Positions 1 to 5,677 of a stretch of DNA of 5,967 nucleotides are shown here, piece after piece (the first letter of the stretch is position 1; each line of letters starts with the position of its first letter). Source of the stretch: Sulfurimonas sp. (GTDB lineage Bacteria > Campylobacterota > Campylobacteria > Campylobacterales > Sulfurimonadaceae). The translations under genes and the position numbers were made by a program. The stretch is from the NCBI GenBank assembly GCA_027063585.1, contig JAMORM010000097.1, forward strand, positions 1 to 5,967, given 5' to 3'. The notes under the pieces were generated by a model. It did not search any database and was not told where the DNA came from. It was given only the letters and a program-made list of their open reading frames with translations.

Positions 1-876
1 ACTGCAATTAAGTTCATGCCTCACTATAATACTTTTTTTATTGCTCCATTGTGAAGTCTCTTTGTATTTTGTCGGTCCGAATATCGCAACTGTTGGTACC
101 TGATATGCCGCTGCGACATGCATAGGCCCGCTGTCGTTTGTTATAAAAAGAGAACACCCTCCGATGTTGACACATAACTCCTGTATGTTTGTTTTTCCTG
201 CTAAATTCGTGAAGTTCTTTACATGTAACGCTTCGAGATTCTCTTGAATTTCATTTGCCATTTCGACTTCATTGGGTCCGCCGAATATAATGATGTCATA
301 TTTTTGGCTAAAATATGCCGCAACCTGGGCGAATCGTTCAGGATACCATCTTTTTGCACTGCCGTATGTTGCCCCCGCATTGATGCCGAGCATAGGTTTT
401 TTAAATTGTTTTGCTTGTGTATAAAGCTTGAGAGGTGGGATTTTTTTGTCGAAATTATCCACATTAGCCATTGCGATTTGCGTGTATTGTTCTACTAAAT
501 GTTGATTGGTTTTTATTTTTGGCATATGTGAGAGAAGTAGTCTTGAGTGCCATGAAGCTCTTGCGCAGCAGATGACCGTTTGGGTCAGCCGCAACAAAAG
601 AGTAGAGTGAATCTGGTCTCGAAAGCTGACCGCCATATGAAATGTACCCAACTCTTTTGCCAGTTTATAGGTTGCCAATAGACGAGAAGGCGCTTTTTTT
701 GTTTCATCTACTATGGCTCGTTCACATAAAGGATGATATTTTAATGCTTCTATACTGGCGTAACTGCCGATGAAAGTGAATTTTGCATTGGGATAGGAGG
801 ATGCTAAAAGTTCTATGGCAGGTGTCGCCATAACGGCGTCACCGAGCCAGTTCGGAAGAATAATTAAGATTTTCAT
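1..876 (-). CDS. waaF: WaaF, ADP-heptose:LPS heptosyltransferase II (3' end outside window)
   Basis: Transfers the second L-glycero-D-manno-heptose from ADP-heptose onto heptose I of the LPS inner core, at the cytoplasmic face of the inner membrane (family knowledge, GT9). Translating the minus strand from ATG at 876 gives 292 codons without a stop, running off the left edge. The protein opens MKILIILPNWLGDAVMATPA, with the GT9 N-terminal loop and catalytic-type Asp13. Residues 168-183 carry the WaaF signature GATYGSAKRWYPERFA, and 246-256 carry TNDSGPMHVAA of the nucleotide-sugar site. The visible part ends HELNCS, which fits the start of the usual Cys-rich WaaF tail; about 50 residues of a typical 340-350 are missing. 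A Shine-Dalgarno GAGAGGA lies at 892-886, inside the last codons of the upstream gene, 9 nt from the ATG. The two genes are 4 nt apart, so they are very probably co-transcribed and translationally coupled. Sampled GC is about 45%, the highest in the window. Confidence 0.95.
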   Translation of the reverse strand, partial: MKILIILPNWLGDAVMATPAIELLASSYPNAKFTFIGSYASIEALKYHPLCERAIVDETKKAPSRLLATYKLAKELGTFHMAVSFRDQIHSTLLLRLTQTVICCARASWHSRLLLSHMPKIKTNQHLVEQYTQIAMANVDNFDKKIPPLKLYTQAKQFKKPMLGINAGATYGSAKRWYPERFAQVAAYFSQKYDIIIFGGPNEVEMANEIQENLEALHVKNFTNLAGKTNIQELCVNIGGCSLFITNDSGPMHVAAAYQVPTVAIFGPTKYKETSQWSNKKSIIVRHELNCS

Positions 877-880
877 AATA

Positions 881-2170
881 TTATATCCTCTCGCTCGCAT
901 TTATATGTTTTGGAACCTCTTTTGTGATAAAAACATACACAGGAGAAGAACCGATATCTATAATATCCTGTGTGAGTCTCTCTCCGGTTTTAGAATAAAC
1001 TGCAAAAAAATCTTCATTATTGAGTGTTGTCTCTTTGAGTGACCAATGAATCTGTAAAAGTTGTTCTTCTATTAACACTTGAAAAATATAGTAGCCTCGT
1101 TTGATGTCTAAGCGTAAAAACTGTGCATTTTTCAGTGTTTTATACATGTACTTGTAGGTATGAAAAGCTTCTCTTTTTTTGATGCCTTCTCTGTTGTCTA
1201 CAAGCCCGTACCCCGGAGCGATAAGCTGGTGCCAAGAGATGGAATCAATCTGCTGTGAGGCAAATGCCAAAAGATAGTAGCGAAGCATAAAGTCGGCATA
1301 TAAATCTTCACTGACACACTCATGTTCACTGGTCGGTGCATATGGAACAGTATGTGAAATCGGCCAATTTACTTCAGTTACATGTAACTCCTGTTTTGTT
1401 TTTGGAGAAAGCCAAACAAGTGTACTTAGGAGCGCTATTTTATCTGTGAGTGTGAAACCAAGCTGTGTATTTTCGGGTGCTCCACGTCTGTCAACATATA
1501 AAAGTGCCGCAACTCCATCATATTTGCATTTGCAAAAATTAAAAAGAGTATGCACGGTAAAATAGAATTCAAAATCTATTACTTCGCTGCCGAGGAGTTT
1601 GATGTCTGGAAATTCATCGGTTTTTAAATCATAAGCAACTTTGTAAAAATTAAGATATTCACGAACTGAGAAAAATCCCCATTTTGCGCGATTGATTGTA
1701 GAACCGATCTCATACATTGCCACTGTATTACCAAGATTTGAAAAGATGAGATGTAAATCTTTTTTTAAAAGTGTTAAATCTTCTACATGTTCTCTATCTT
1801 GGAGTATTTTAAGTGTGATTTTTTTACCACTGTTTTGCAGGATGAATGTTTTGAGTGCGTCAAGCTTATCCATTTCCCAGAGTTTAAAACGTAGCAGTAT
1901 ACTTTTTATTTCCAACTCTTGCACCATCTTTTGGGTCTCTTGCGGCTCTCTCTGCCAGTCTATACCTAAAGAAAAAAATTCTGAGGAGTTTATCTCTTTT
2001 CTTTTTACAAAAGGCATCATTAAAATACTTAATGGAAGTATAATTAACGATGAAAAGAGTGTATATAAAAGAGATGCACGCTCTTTTTTACGCATCGTTT
2101 TTTTATATGCTTTGTCTTGCAGTAGTGCCGGTTGGTCGGAATAATCATCCCATGTAAAAGGTTCTTTCAT
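881..2170 (-). CDS. Membrane-anchored glycoside-hydrolase-like protein (clan GH-A TIM-barrel type), function unknown
   Basis: A 429-residue protein. Residues 1-32 are a charged, probably cytoplasmic tail (basic run at 23-32), about 33-54 form one hydrophobic membrane segment, and the rest looks like a soluble barrel domain. The positive-inside rule would put the barrel in the periplasm, though KRK at 56-58 weakens this. Barrel-like landmarks in order: SLGIDWQ (67-73), ILLRFKLWEM (91-100), YEIGSTINRAKWG (153-165), LLYVDRRG (223-230), VTEVNWP (264-270) and ISWHQLIAPGYGLVD (311-325). VTEVNW matches the strand-7 position of clan GH-A, making Glu266 a candidate nucleophile. At strand 4 the usual E-I-W-N-E pattern reads E-I-G-S-T, so the acid/base Glu is replaced by Thr158. 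It may be a pseudo-enzyme, a binding protein, or a hydrolase using another acid. It is first in an operon with waaF, so a core or O-chain related role is inferred. No Shine-Dalgarno precedes the ATG, and a TATAAT box ends 7 nt before it, suggesting a leaderless mRNA. The fold call is moderate; the gene itself is secure. Confidence 0.85.
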   Translation of the reverse strand: MKEPFTWDDYSDQPALLQDKAYKKTMRKKERASLLYTLFSSLIILPLSILMMPFVKRKEINSSEFFSLGIDWQREPQETQKMVQELEIKSILLRFKLWEMDKLDALKTFILQNSGKKITLKILQDREHVEDLTLLKKDLHLIFSNLGNTVAMYEIGSTINRAKWGFFSVREYLNFYKVAYDLKTDEFPDIKLLGSEVIDFEFYFTVHTLFNFCKCKYDGVAALLYVDRRGAPENTQLGFTLTDKIALLSTLVWLSPKTKQELHVTEVNWPISHTVPYAPTSEHECVSEDLYADFMLRYYLLAFASQQIDSISWHQLIAPGYGLVDNREGIKKREAFHTYKYMYKTLKNAQFLRLDIKRGYYIFQVLIEEQLLQIHWSLKETTLNNEDFFAVYSKTGERLTQDIIDIGSSPVYVFITKEVPKHINASERI

Positions 2171-2177
2171 AAGTGGG

Positions 2178-2183
2178 ATTATA
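2178..2183 (-). promoter_or_regulatory. Candidate -10 box for the hydrolase-like gene / waaF operon
   Basis: A perfect TATAAT on the minus strand ends only 7 nt before the ATG at 2170. A transcript starting the usual 6-8 nt downstream would begin at or within a few bases of the start codon. No TTGACA-like -35 is visible; the upstream stretch is T/A-rich. An AAAAAGG run (2190-2184) lies 13 nt from the ATG, too far for a normal ribosome binding site, and would be outside such a transcript. Confidence 0.5.
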
Positions 2184-2218
2184 CCTTTTTTACGATAAAA
2201 TACATAAAAATTATGAAG

Positions 2219-2249
2219 TTTTTTTGGAACCTAGGTTTTAACCTAGGCT
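2219..2249 (+). repeat. Hairpin repeat element, copy 1
   Basis: A run of seven T (2219-2225), then GGAA, then the palindrome CCTAGGTTTTAACCTAGG (2230-2247) and CT. The arms 2230-2237 and 2240-2247 are perfect 8-bp complements around a TT centre. A second copy with the same T-run, flanks and orientation lies at 3344-3375. The T-run precedes the stem on the plus strand and becomes an A-run after it on the minus strand, so this is not a standard intrinsic terminator in either direction. A REP-like mobile palindrome or a structured RNA/DNA site is more likely. Confidence 0.75.
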
Positions 2250-2271
2250 GATTTGCTTAAACGCCTAAAAG

Positions 2272-2289
2272 ACGAAGCTAAAGCATCGT
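2272..2289 (+). repeat. Second small inverted repeat upstream of the GT9 gene
   Basis: ACGA (2272-2275) and GC (2277-2278) pair with GC (2283-2284) and TCGT (2286-2289) around a TAAA loop, with one A-A mismatch. It sits 24 nt after hairpin copy 1 and 51 nt before the GT9 start codon, in the probable 5' leader. It could be part of a composite palindromic element or a chance structure; no second copy is seen in the window. Confidence 0.35.
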
Positions 2290-2340
2290 TTCCGAAAAAA
2301 ATAAGATTAGTTTTGAATTGTTTTGTTAGGATGATGTAAA

Positions 2341-3309
2341 ATGAGAATATTGGTCGTGCGTACAGATAAGTTGGGTGATTTTATAACAGCACTACCGGCT
2401 CTGTATGTGCTTAAACAACACAATCCTGAAAATAAAATTATTGTACTTGTTTCGCCTTTAAACAAAACGTTAGCGCTTACATGTAATTTTATTGATGAGG
2501 TGATAGTCGATGATGGACAAAGTAGTGTTTATGAACTTTCTCGTAAGCTCAAAAATGCAAATATTGATGCTTCATTGACACTTTTTTCAAATACAAGAGT
2601 AGCGCTTGCACAGTTTTTGGCAGGTATAAAAACACGAATAGCCCCTGCGACAAAAATAGCGCAGATTTTTTACAATAAACGCGTCAAACAAAGACGAAGT
2701 GAAGTAAAAATGACCGAGTTTGAATACAATCTTGCACTTACAAAAGCACTCTTTCCCGATATCAATCTGGAATATACAAAGCCACTGTTGCAATTTGATG
2801 ATGCCAAAGAAAAATATCAGGAGTTTTGTAAAAATAACAATATAACAAAAGATGTCATAGCCTTTCATGTCGGTTTTGGCGGATCCTCCGATGACAACTG
2901 GAATTTAGATGAGTATGAAATCTTAATCCGTGAAGCCTTATATGTAAACAAGTATAACGTAGTATTAACATTTGGACCAGATGAAAAAAGCTTGAAAGAG
3001 GAGATGCAAGAACGCTTAAAAAACACCGATATCGTGTTTTATCTCTCAACCGACGGTATAGTAAATTTTGCAAAGCTTATCAGTAATTTTAAACTTTTTG
3101 TCTCTACATCAACAGGGACTTATCATTTGGCATCTTTAGTAGGAACGCCGACAATGACATTTTTTGGTGATTCTAAATTTGCCAGTGCAGCACGATGGAA
3201 AAGTGTGGGCGATGAAAAACTGCAAACGCATTATATGCTTCCATTAGATCAAACAAAGCGAAAAGAGATTTTTGAGATAGTAAAAAAAGATCTTTTAGGG
3301 CAAGGTTAA
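2341..3309 (+). CDS. GT9-family glycosyltransferase (ADP-heptose:LPS heptosyltransferase-like)
   Basis: A 322-residue GT-B enzyme of family GT9, expected to transfer heptose or a related sugar from an ADP-sugar to the LPS core on the cytoplasmic side. The N-terminus MRILVVRTDKLGDFITALPA carries the GT9 loop with catalytic-type Asp13. Residues 173-180 (IAFHVGFG) fit the strand that opens the C-terminal domain. STSTGTYHLASLVGTP (255-270) matches the nucleotide-sugar motif, but the common Asp of T-x-D-S/T-G is replaced (S-T-S-T-G), so the donor or acceptor may differ from WaaC/WaaF. Length is normal for the family. AGGA (2328-2331) lies 9 nt before the ATG. The gene stands alone on the plus strand between two minus-strand operons, is flanked by two direct copies of a hairpin element, and has sampled GC of about 37%. 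No convincing -10 is visible. The exact linkage made cannot be assigned from sequence. Confidence 0.92.
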   Translation: MRILVVRTDKLGDFITALPALYVLKQHNPENKIIVLVSPLNKTLALTCNFIDEVIVDDGQSSVYELSRKLKNANIDASLTLFSNTRVALAQFLAGIKTRIAPATKIAQIFYNKRVKQRRSEVKMTEFEYNLALTKALFPDINLEYTKPLLQFDDAKEKYQEFCKNNNITKDVIAFHVGFGGSSDDNWNLDEYEILIREALYVNKYNVVLTFGPDEKSLKEEMQERLKNTDIVFYLSTDGIVNFAKLISNFKLFVSTSTGTYHLASLVGTPTMTFFGDSKFASAARWKSVGDEKLQTHYMLPLDQTKRKEIFEIVKKDLLGQG

Positions 3310-3317
3310 AATCTTGC
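3300..3317 (+). terminator. Possible weak terminator hairpin at the GT9 stop codon
   Basis: GCAAGGT (3300-3306) can pair with ATCTTGC (3311-3317), with one G-T wobble and a TAAA loop, overlapping the stop codon at 3307-3309. Only a short TT follows, so a U-tract is essentially missing. It may be an inefficient terminator or a 3'-end stabilising stem. Confidence 0.3.
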
Positions 3318-3343
3318 TTCTGAGGAGTAAAGAAATTAGCATG

Positions 3344-3375
3344 TTTTTTTTGAAACCTAGACTTCAGTCTAGGCT
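3344..3375 (+). repeat. Hairpin repeat element, copy 2
   Basis: Eight T (3344-3351), then GAAA, then the palindrome CCTAGACTTCAGTCTAGG (3356-3373) and CT. The arms 3356-3363 and 3366-3373 are perfect 8-bp complements around TC. Compared with copy 1 (2219-2249), stem positions 6 and 7 have changed on both arms so that pairing is kept. It lies between the convergent ends of the GT9 gene and the GT2 gene. Neither strand puts a U-run directly after the stem, so a classical intrinsic terminator is not supported. Confidence 0.75.
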
Positions 3376-3401
3376 AAATAGGATTATAAAGTAATTTTTT
3401 T

Positions 3402-4157
3402 CTACTTCTCAAGTTCTTTATTATATTCATATAACTTCATATATTTATAGAAATTCGTCACCATATGCGAGTAGGCAATGACAAGTCCTACATAACCGTC
3501 ACGAAATCCCTGTTTGAAAAAGTATGTTTTTATAAATGAATAGGCTCCGTTAAAAAAGGCTTTTGTCGGAGATGAAGATTTTTTGCCTGCATTGTTCTTT
3601 GCAAAAAGTGTTGAGTATGTGTTGGCTTTGTTGACAAACTGCTCAATACTTTGGTAGCTGTAATGTAGTACATTTCCCTCTAATAGTTCTGTTTGTAAAT
3701 CCTGAGTAATAATATCTTCATGCACGTCATTGTCATTGTAACGGGTGATGTTTTTATTGTAAAGACGTTTGATTTTTTGATTGTTCCAACCGCAGTGTTT
3801 GACCTCTATGTTTTTATAAAATGCTCTGAAATTGAGGATGTAAACGGTTTGTGTATCAAGTTGTTTTGTTTGCAGAGTTTGAAGAAGTTTGTCATCAAGC
3901 ACTTCATCACTATCAATGATAAGAATCCAGTCATTTTTGGCAAAATCTGCCGCTTTGTTTTTAGTCCAGCCGAAGCCTTTAAATTCGCCTTGGACCAAGT
4001 TTACATTTGAAAACTGTTTCGCCATTTGGATTGTTTTGTCGGTAGAACCATTGTCATACACCACAACATCATCAAATTTACGCAGAGCTTCTAGCGTCTT
4101 TTGTATGGTTGCTTCGTTGTTTTTTGCAAGAACTACTACAGAAATATTATGTATCAT
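3402..4157 (-). CDS. GT2-family glycosyltransferase, WaaE/KdtX-like core transferase
   Basis: A 251-residue GT-A enzyme resembling the WaaE/KdtX group, which in other bacteria adds a glucose to inner-core heptose from UDP-glucose. The nucleotide-binding fold is plain: ISVVVLAKNNEATI (5-18), VVVYDNGSTD (31-40), and the metal-binding IDSDE with Asp82 and Asp84. VHEDI (145-149) supplies the second acidic pair expected near the active site. Length is typical of the group and there is no membrane-spanning C-terminal extension, so it is a peripheral cytoplasmic enzyme. It is last in the kinase-deacetylase-transferase operon: its ATG immediately follows the deacetylase stop TAA (zero spacing), and only a poor Shine-Dalgarno is visible, so it probably depends on translational coupling. 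The sugar added is not certain. An amino sugar such as GlcNAc would fit the adjacent deacetylase. Confidence 0.9.
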   Translation of the reverse strand: MIHNISVVVLAKNNEATIQKTLEALRKFDDVVVYDNGSTDKTIQMAKQFSNVNLVQGEFKGFGWTKNKAADFAKNDWILIIDSDEVLDDKLLQTLQTKQLDTQTVYILNFRAFYKNIEVKHCGWNNQKIKRLYNKNITRYNDNDVHEDIITQDLQTELLEGNVLHYSYQSIEQFVNKANTYSTLFAKNNAGKKSSSPTKAFFNGAYSFIKTYFFKQGFRDGYVGLVIAYSHMVTNFYKYMKLYEYNKELEK

Positions 4158-4886
4158 TTAATTACCGACTATTTTTTTTATAAATGCTTTGAATCTAAAT
4201 TTTAGCATATTTTTTAAACCAAATATGGCATTCGGAGTTTGTAAAAAATCTCCGTCTATTCTATAAATAACACCGTTTAACCCATGAAAGTCTTTATTGA
4301 CTGCATTGCCAATTCTAAAAGAGTATTTATAATATTTCATAGTTTCATTGAGTATTTTTTGATTATATTTGCCGAAAGGATAGACAAAACTTTCAACTTT
4401 TGTGCCGAGTTTTTGTTCTATTATCTCTTTTGATTTGAGTAATTCTTCTTTTAAATTGACATTATCTTCAAGAAGGTTTTTATGCGAATAGGAATGGGAA
4501 ACAACCTGTACCAAGCCGCTGTTACTCATTTCTTGCAATTCTTTATAAGTACAAAAGGTTGCATTTTTATACTCTTTAAACAAATCATTATGCTCGTAAT
4601 TTAATCGTATGACATCATCTTTATCCGTGTCCTCAAGAATATATTTCGGTGTAACGGCTAACAGTGCTTTGAGATTGTATTTTTGTAAAAGAGGGTAAAT
4701 AAATTTATAAAAATCATAATATCCGTCATCAAAAACAAGACAGATTGGACGACTTGGAAGTTTTTCAAAGGTAGGAAACACGGAGGTAAAGTGTTTGCTT
4801 ATGTATACTAAATGCTGTTCAAATATTTCCAAGTCATTACTGCATCGGTCACTGCTGACATGATGATACATCATACTAATCAACAA
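4158..4886 (-). CDS. Polysaccharide deacetylase (CE4, NodB-type), cytoplasmic
   Basis: A 242-residue metal-dependent N-deacetylase of the CE4/NodB fold. Motif 1 is VFDDGYYD (51-58), with Asp53 as probable base and Asp54 as metal ligand. Motif 2 is SHSYSH (130-135), with His131 and His135 completing the metal site. YPFGKYN (169-175) is motif 3. The MMYHHV opening (5-10) also fits the family. There is no signal peptide, so it should act inside the cell, probably removing an acetyl group from an amino sugar of the growing LPS core; deacetylation of core GlcNAc is known in other Gram-negative LPS pathways. The start is TTG at 4886: AAGGA lies 7 nt upstream, whereas the first ATG (4874) would leave about 19 nt and trim the conserved N-terminus. 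This start overlaps the kinase gene by 11 bp. The gene abuts the GT2 gene downstream, suggesting that transferase and deacetylase act in sequence. Confidence 0.92.
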   Translation of the reverse strand: MLISMMYHHVSSDRCSNDLEIFEQHLVYISKHFTSVFPTFEKLPSRPICLVFDDGYYDFYKFIYPLLQKYNLKALLAVTPKYILEDTDKDDVIRLNYEHNDLFKEYKNATFCTYKELQEMSNSGLVQVVSHSYSHKNLLEDNVNLKEELLKSKEIIEQKLGTKVESFVYPFGKYNQKILNETMKYYKYSFRIGNAVNKDFHGLNGVIYRIDGDFLQTPNAIFGLKNMLKFRFKAFIKKIVGN

Positions 4887-5619
4887 CTTCTATTCCTTTG
4901 AGCCTTTTTTTCATATTTATTTTTCTTTTTAATGCATGGGAATATTTCAGCGCGATATTTACGCATTTTTGTTTATCTTCATGGATGAGTTTGGCATACT
5001 CCTCAATGATACTCGTCAAGTCTTCATCTTTCAGCCAAAGTTTTGCAAAGTTTTTCAGCCTTTCTTCTAAGCTTAGTTTTTTAAACTGCATTCTGTTAAT
5101 ATCTACAATTTTAAAAGTATAGCCCACTTCCTCTCGTTTTATGAGAATATTTCCCGGAGAGTAATCATTATGATAAATATTTTTTTCATGCAATTGGTAT
5201 GTAAATTTTGCAAATTCACGAAAAATGTTTTCTCTGTCGACTAATTCTTTGTTTACAATCGGTTCTTTAATGGTAAAATCATAATCAAATTTTTTTGCTA
5301 CGAAATAACTATCTGCTAAAAGTCCTTGTGTATAAAATTCAATATATCCGATAGGAGTCGGCGTAAAATTACCTACTTTTACAGAATTGTCATATGATTT
5401 TTTTGCTTTAGAGTCGCGAAAGTAAGTGTAATAAATACGTCTAAGTATATTTGGCACTTTAAATGATTTTACAACGACTTCAATGTTGTCGAAGGAGATG
5501 ATTTTCAATTCATTACGTGCTTTATGGATAGAGTGAGCGCTTTTTTGAAAATAATCTTTTATATTTAGTAAAAAATCTTTAAACTCATTTTCAAAGGATG
5601 GATTTAGCCTGTATTTCAT
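4876..5619 (-). CDS. Lipopolysaccharide core kinase, WaaP/InaA/KdkA family
   Basis: A 247-residue member of the Kdo/WaaP (InaA-like) branch of the protein-kinase-like superfamily, which uses ATP to phosphorylate heptose or Kdo in the LPS inner core. Visible kinase landmarks are Lys51 in VVVKSFK (the ATP-anchoring lysine), the catalytic loop HNDYSPGNILI (150-160) with Asp152 and Asn157, and VDIN (172-175) with Asp173 in place of DFG. The C-terminal 50 residues are Lys-rich and helical in character. No signal peptide or membrane segment is present, so it is cytoplasmic. It is first in a three-gene operon, reading from a TATAAT at 5660-5655 with a leader of about 29 nt. The ribosome site is modest (GAGAG, 4 nt from the ATG at 5619). 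Sampled GC here is only 25-30%, much lower than in waaF. Sequence alone does not decide between Kdo and heptose as substrate. Confidence 0.9.
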   Translation of the reverse strand: MKYRLNPSFENEFKDFLLNIKDYFQKSAHSIHKARNELKIISFDNIEVVVKSFKVPNILRRIYYTYFRDSKAKKSYDNSVKVGNFTPTPIGYIEFYTQGLLADSYFVAKKFDYDFTIKEPIVNKELVDRENIFREFAKFTYQLHEKNIYHNDYSPGNILIKREEVGYTFKIVDINRMQFKKLSLEERLKNFAKLWLKDEDLTSIIEEYAKLIHEDKQKCVNIALKYSHALKRKINMKKRLKGIEVVD

Positions 5620-5636
5620 ATAACTCTCATAAATAA

Positions 5637-5665
5637 TTTTGTATAATAAAATTAATTATACAAAA
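5637..5665. promoter_or_regulatory. Symmetric divergent promoter (two TATAAT boxes in an inverted repeat)
   Basis: TTTTGTATAAT (5637-5647) and its exact reverse complement ATTATACAAAA (5655-5665) flank a 7-nt AT spacer. Each arm contains a perfect -10 box: 5642-5647 reading right toward the GT9 gene and 5655-5660 reading left toward the kinase operon. Predicted start sites are about 5654 and 5648, giving leaders of about 24 and 29 nt. No -35 box is seen on either side, as is common in Campylobacterota sigma-70 promoters. Polymerase cannot occupy both at once, so the two transcripts probably share one binding event. Confidence 0.65.
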
Positions 5666-5677
5666 AAAGGTATTAGC

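Noticed and set aside
25..30. Plus-strand TATAAT inside the waaF coding region
   Set aside because: It is antisense to coding DNA with no plus-strand gene nearby; such hexamers are expected by chance in AT-rich sequence.
219..498. Open frames on both strands (219-464 minus, 244-498 plus) near the left edge
   Set aside because: Both are out of frame with waaF, which is intact across this stretch with its family motifs; they are shadows.
880..885. TATAAT immediately before the waaF start codon (minus strand)
   Set aside because: It is formed by the end of the upstream gene (ATA TAA T). A transcript from it would start inside waaF and lose its good Shine-Dalgarno; read-through from the upstream gene explains expression.
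1692..2144. 150-codon plus-strand open frame antisense to the hydrolase-like gene
   Set aside because: It lies wholly inside a well-supported minus-strand gene, its translation is a low-complexity Ser/Leu/Phe-rich shadow, and it shows no recognisable domain.
2587..3073. Two minus-strand open frames inside the GT9 gene
   Set aside because: They are Cys/His/Arg-rich shadow translations antisense to a clear GT9 reading frame.
3395..3401. T-run after hairpin copy 2 as a terminator for the plus-strand GT9 gene
   Set aside because: The T7 lies 21 nt beyond the stem, too far for an intrinsic terminator.
3720..4161. Two plus-strand open frames antisense to the GT2 gene
   Set aside because: They overlap each other and the conserved GT2 active-site region, and show no domain of their own.
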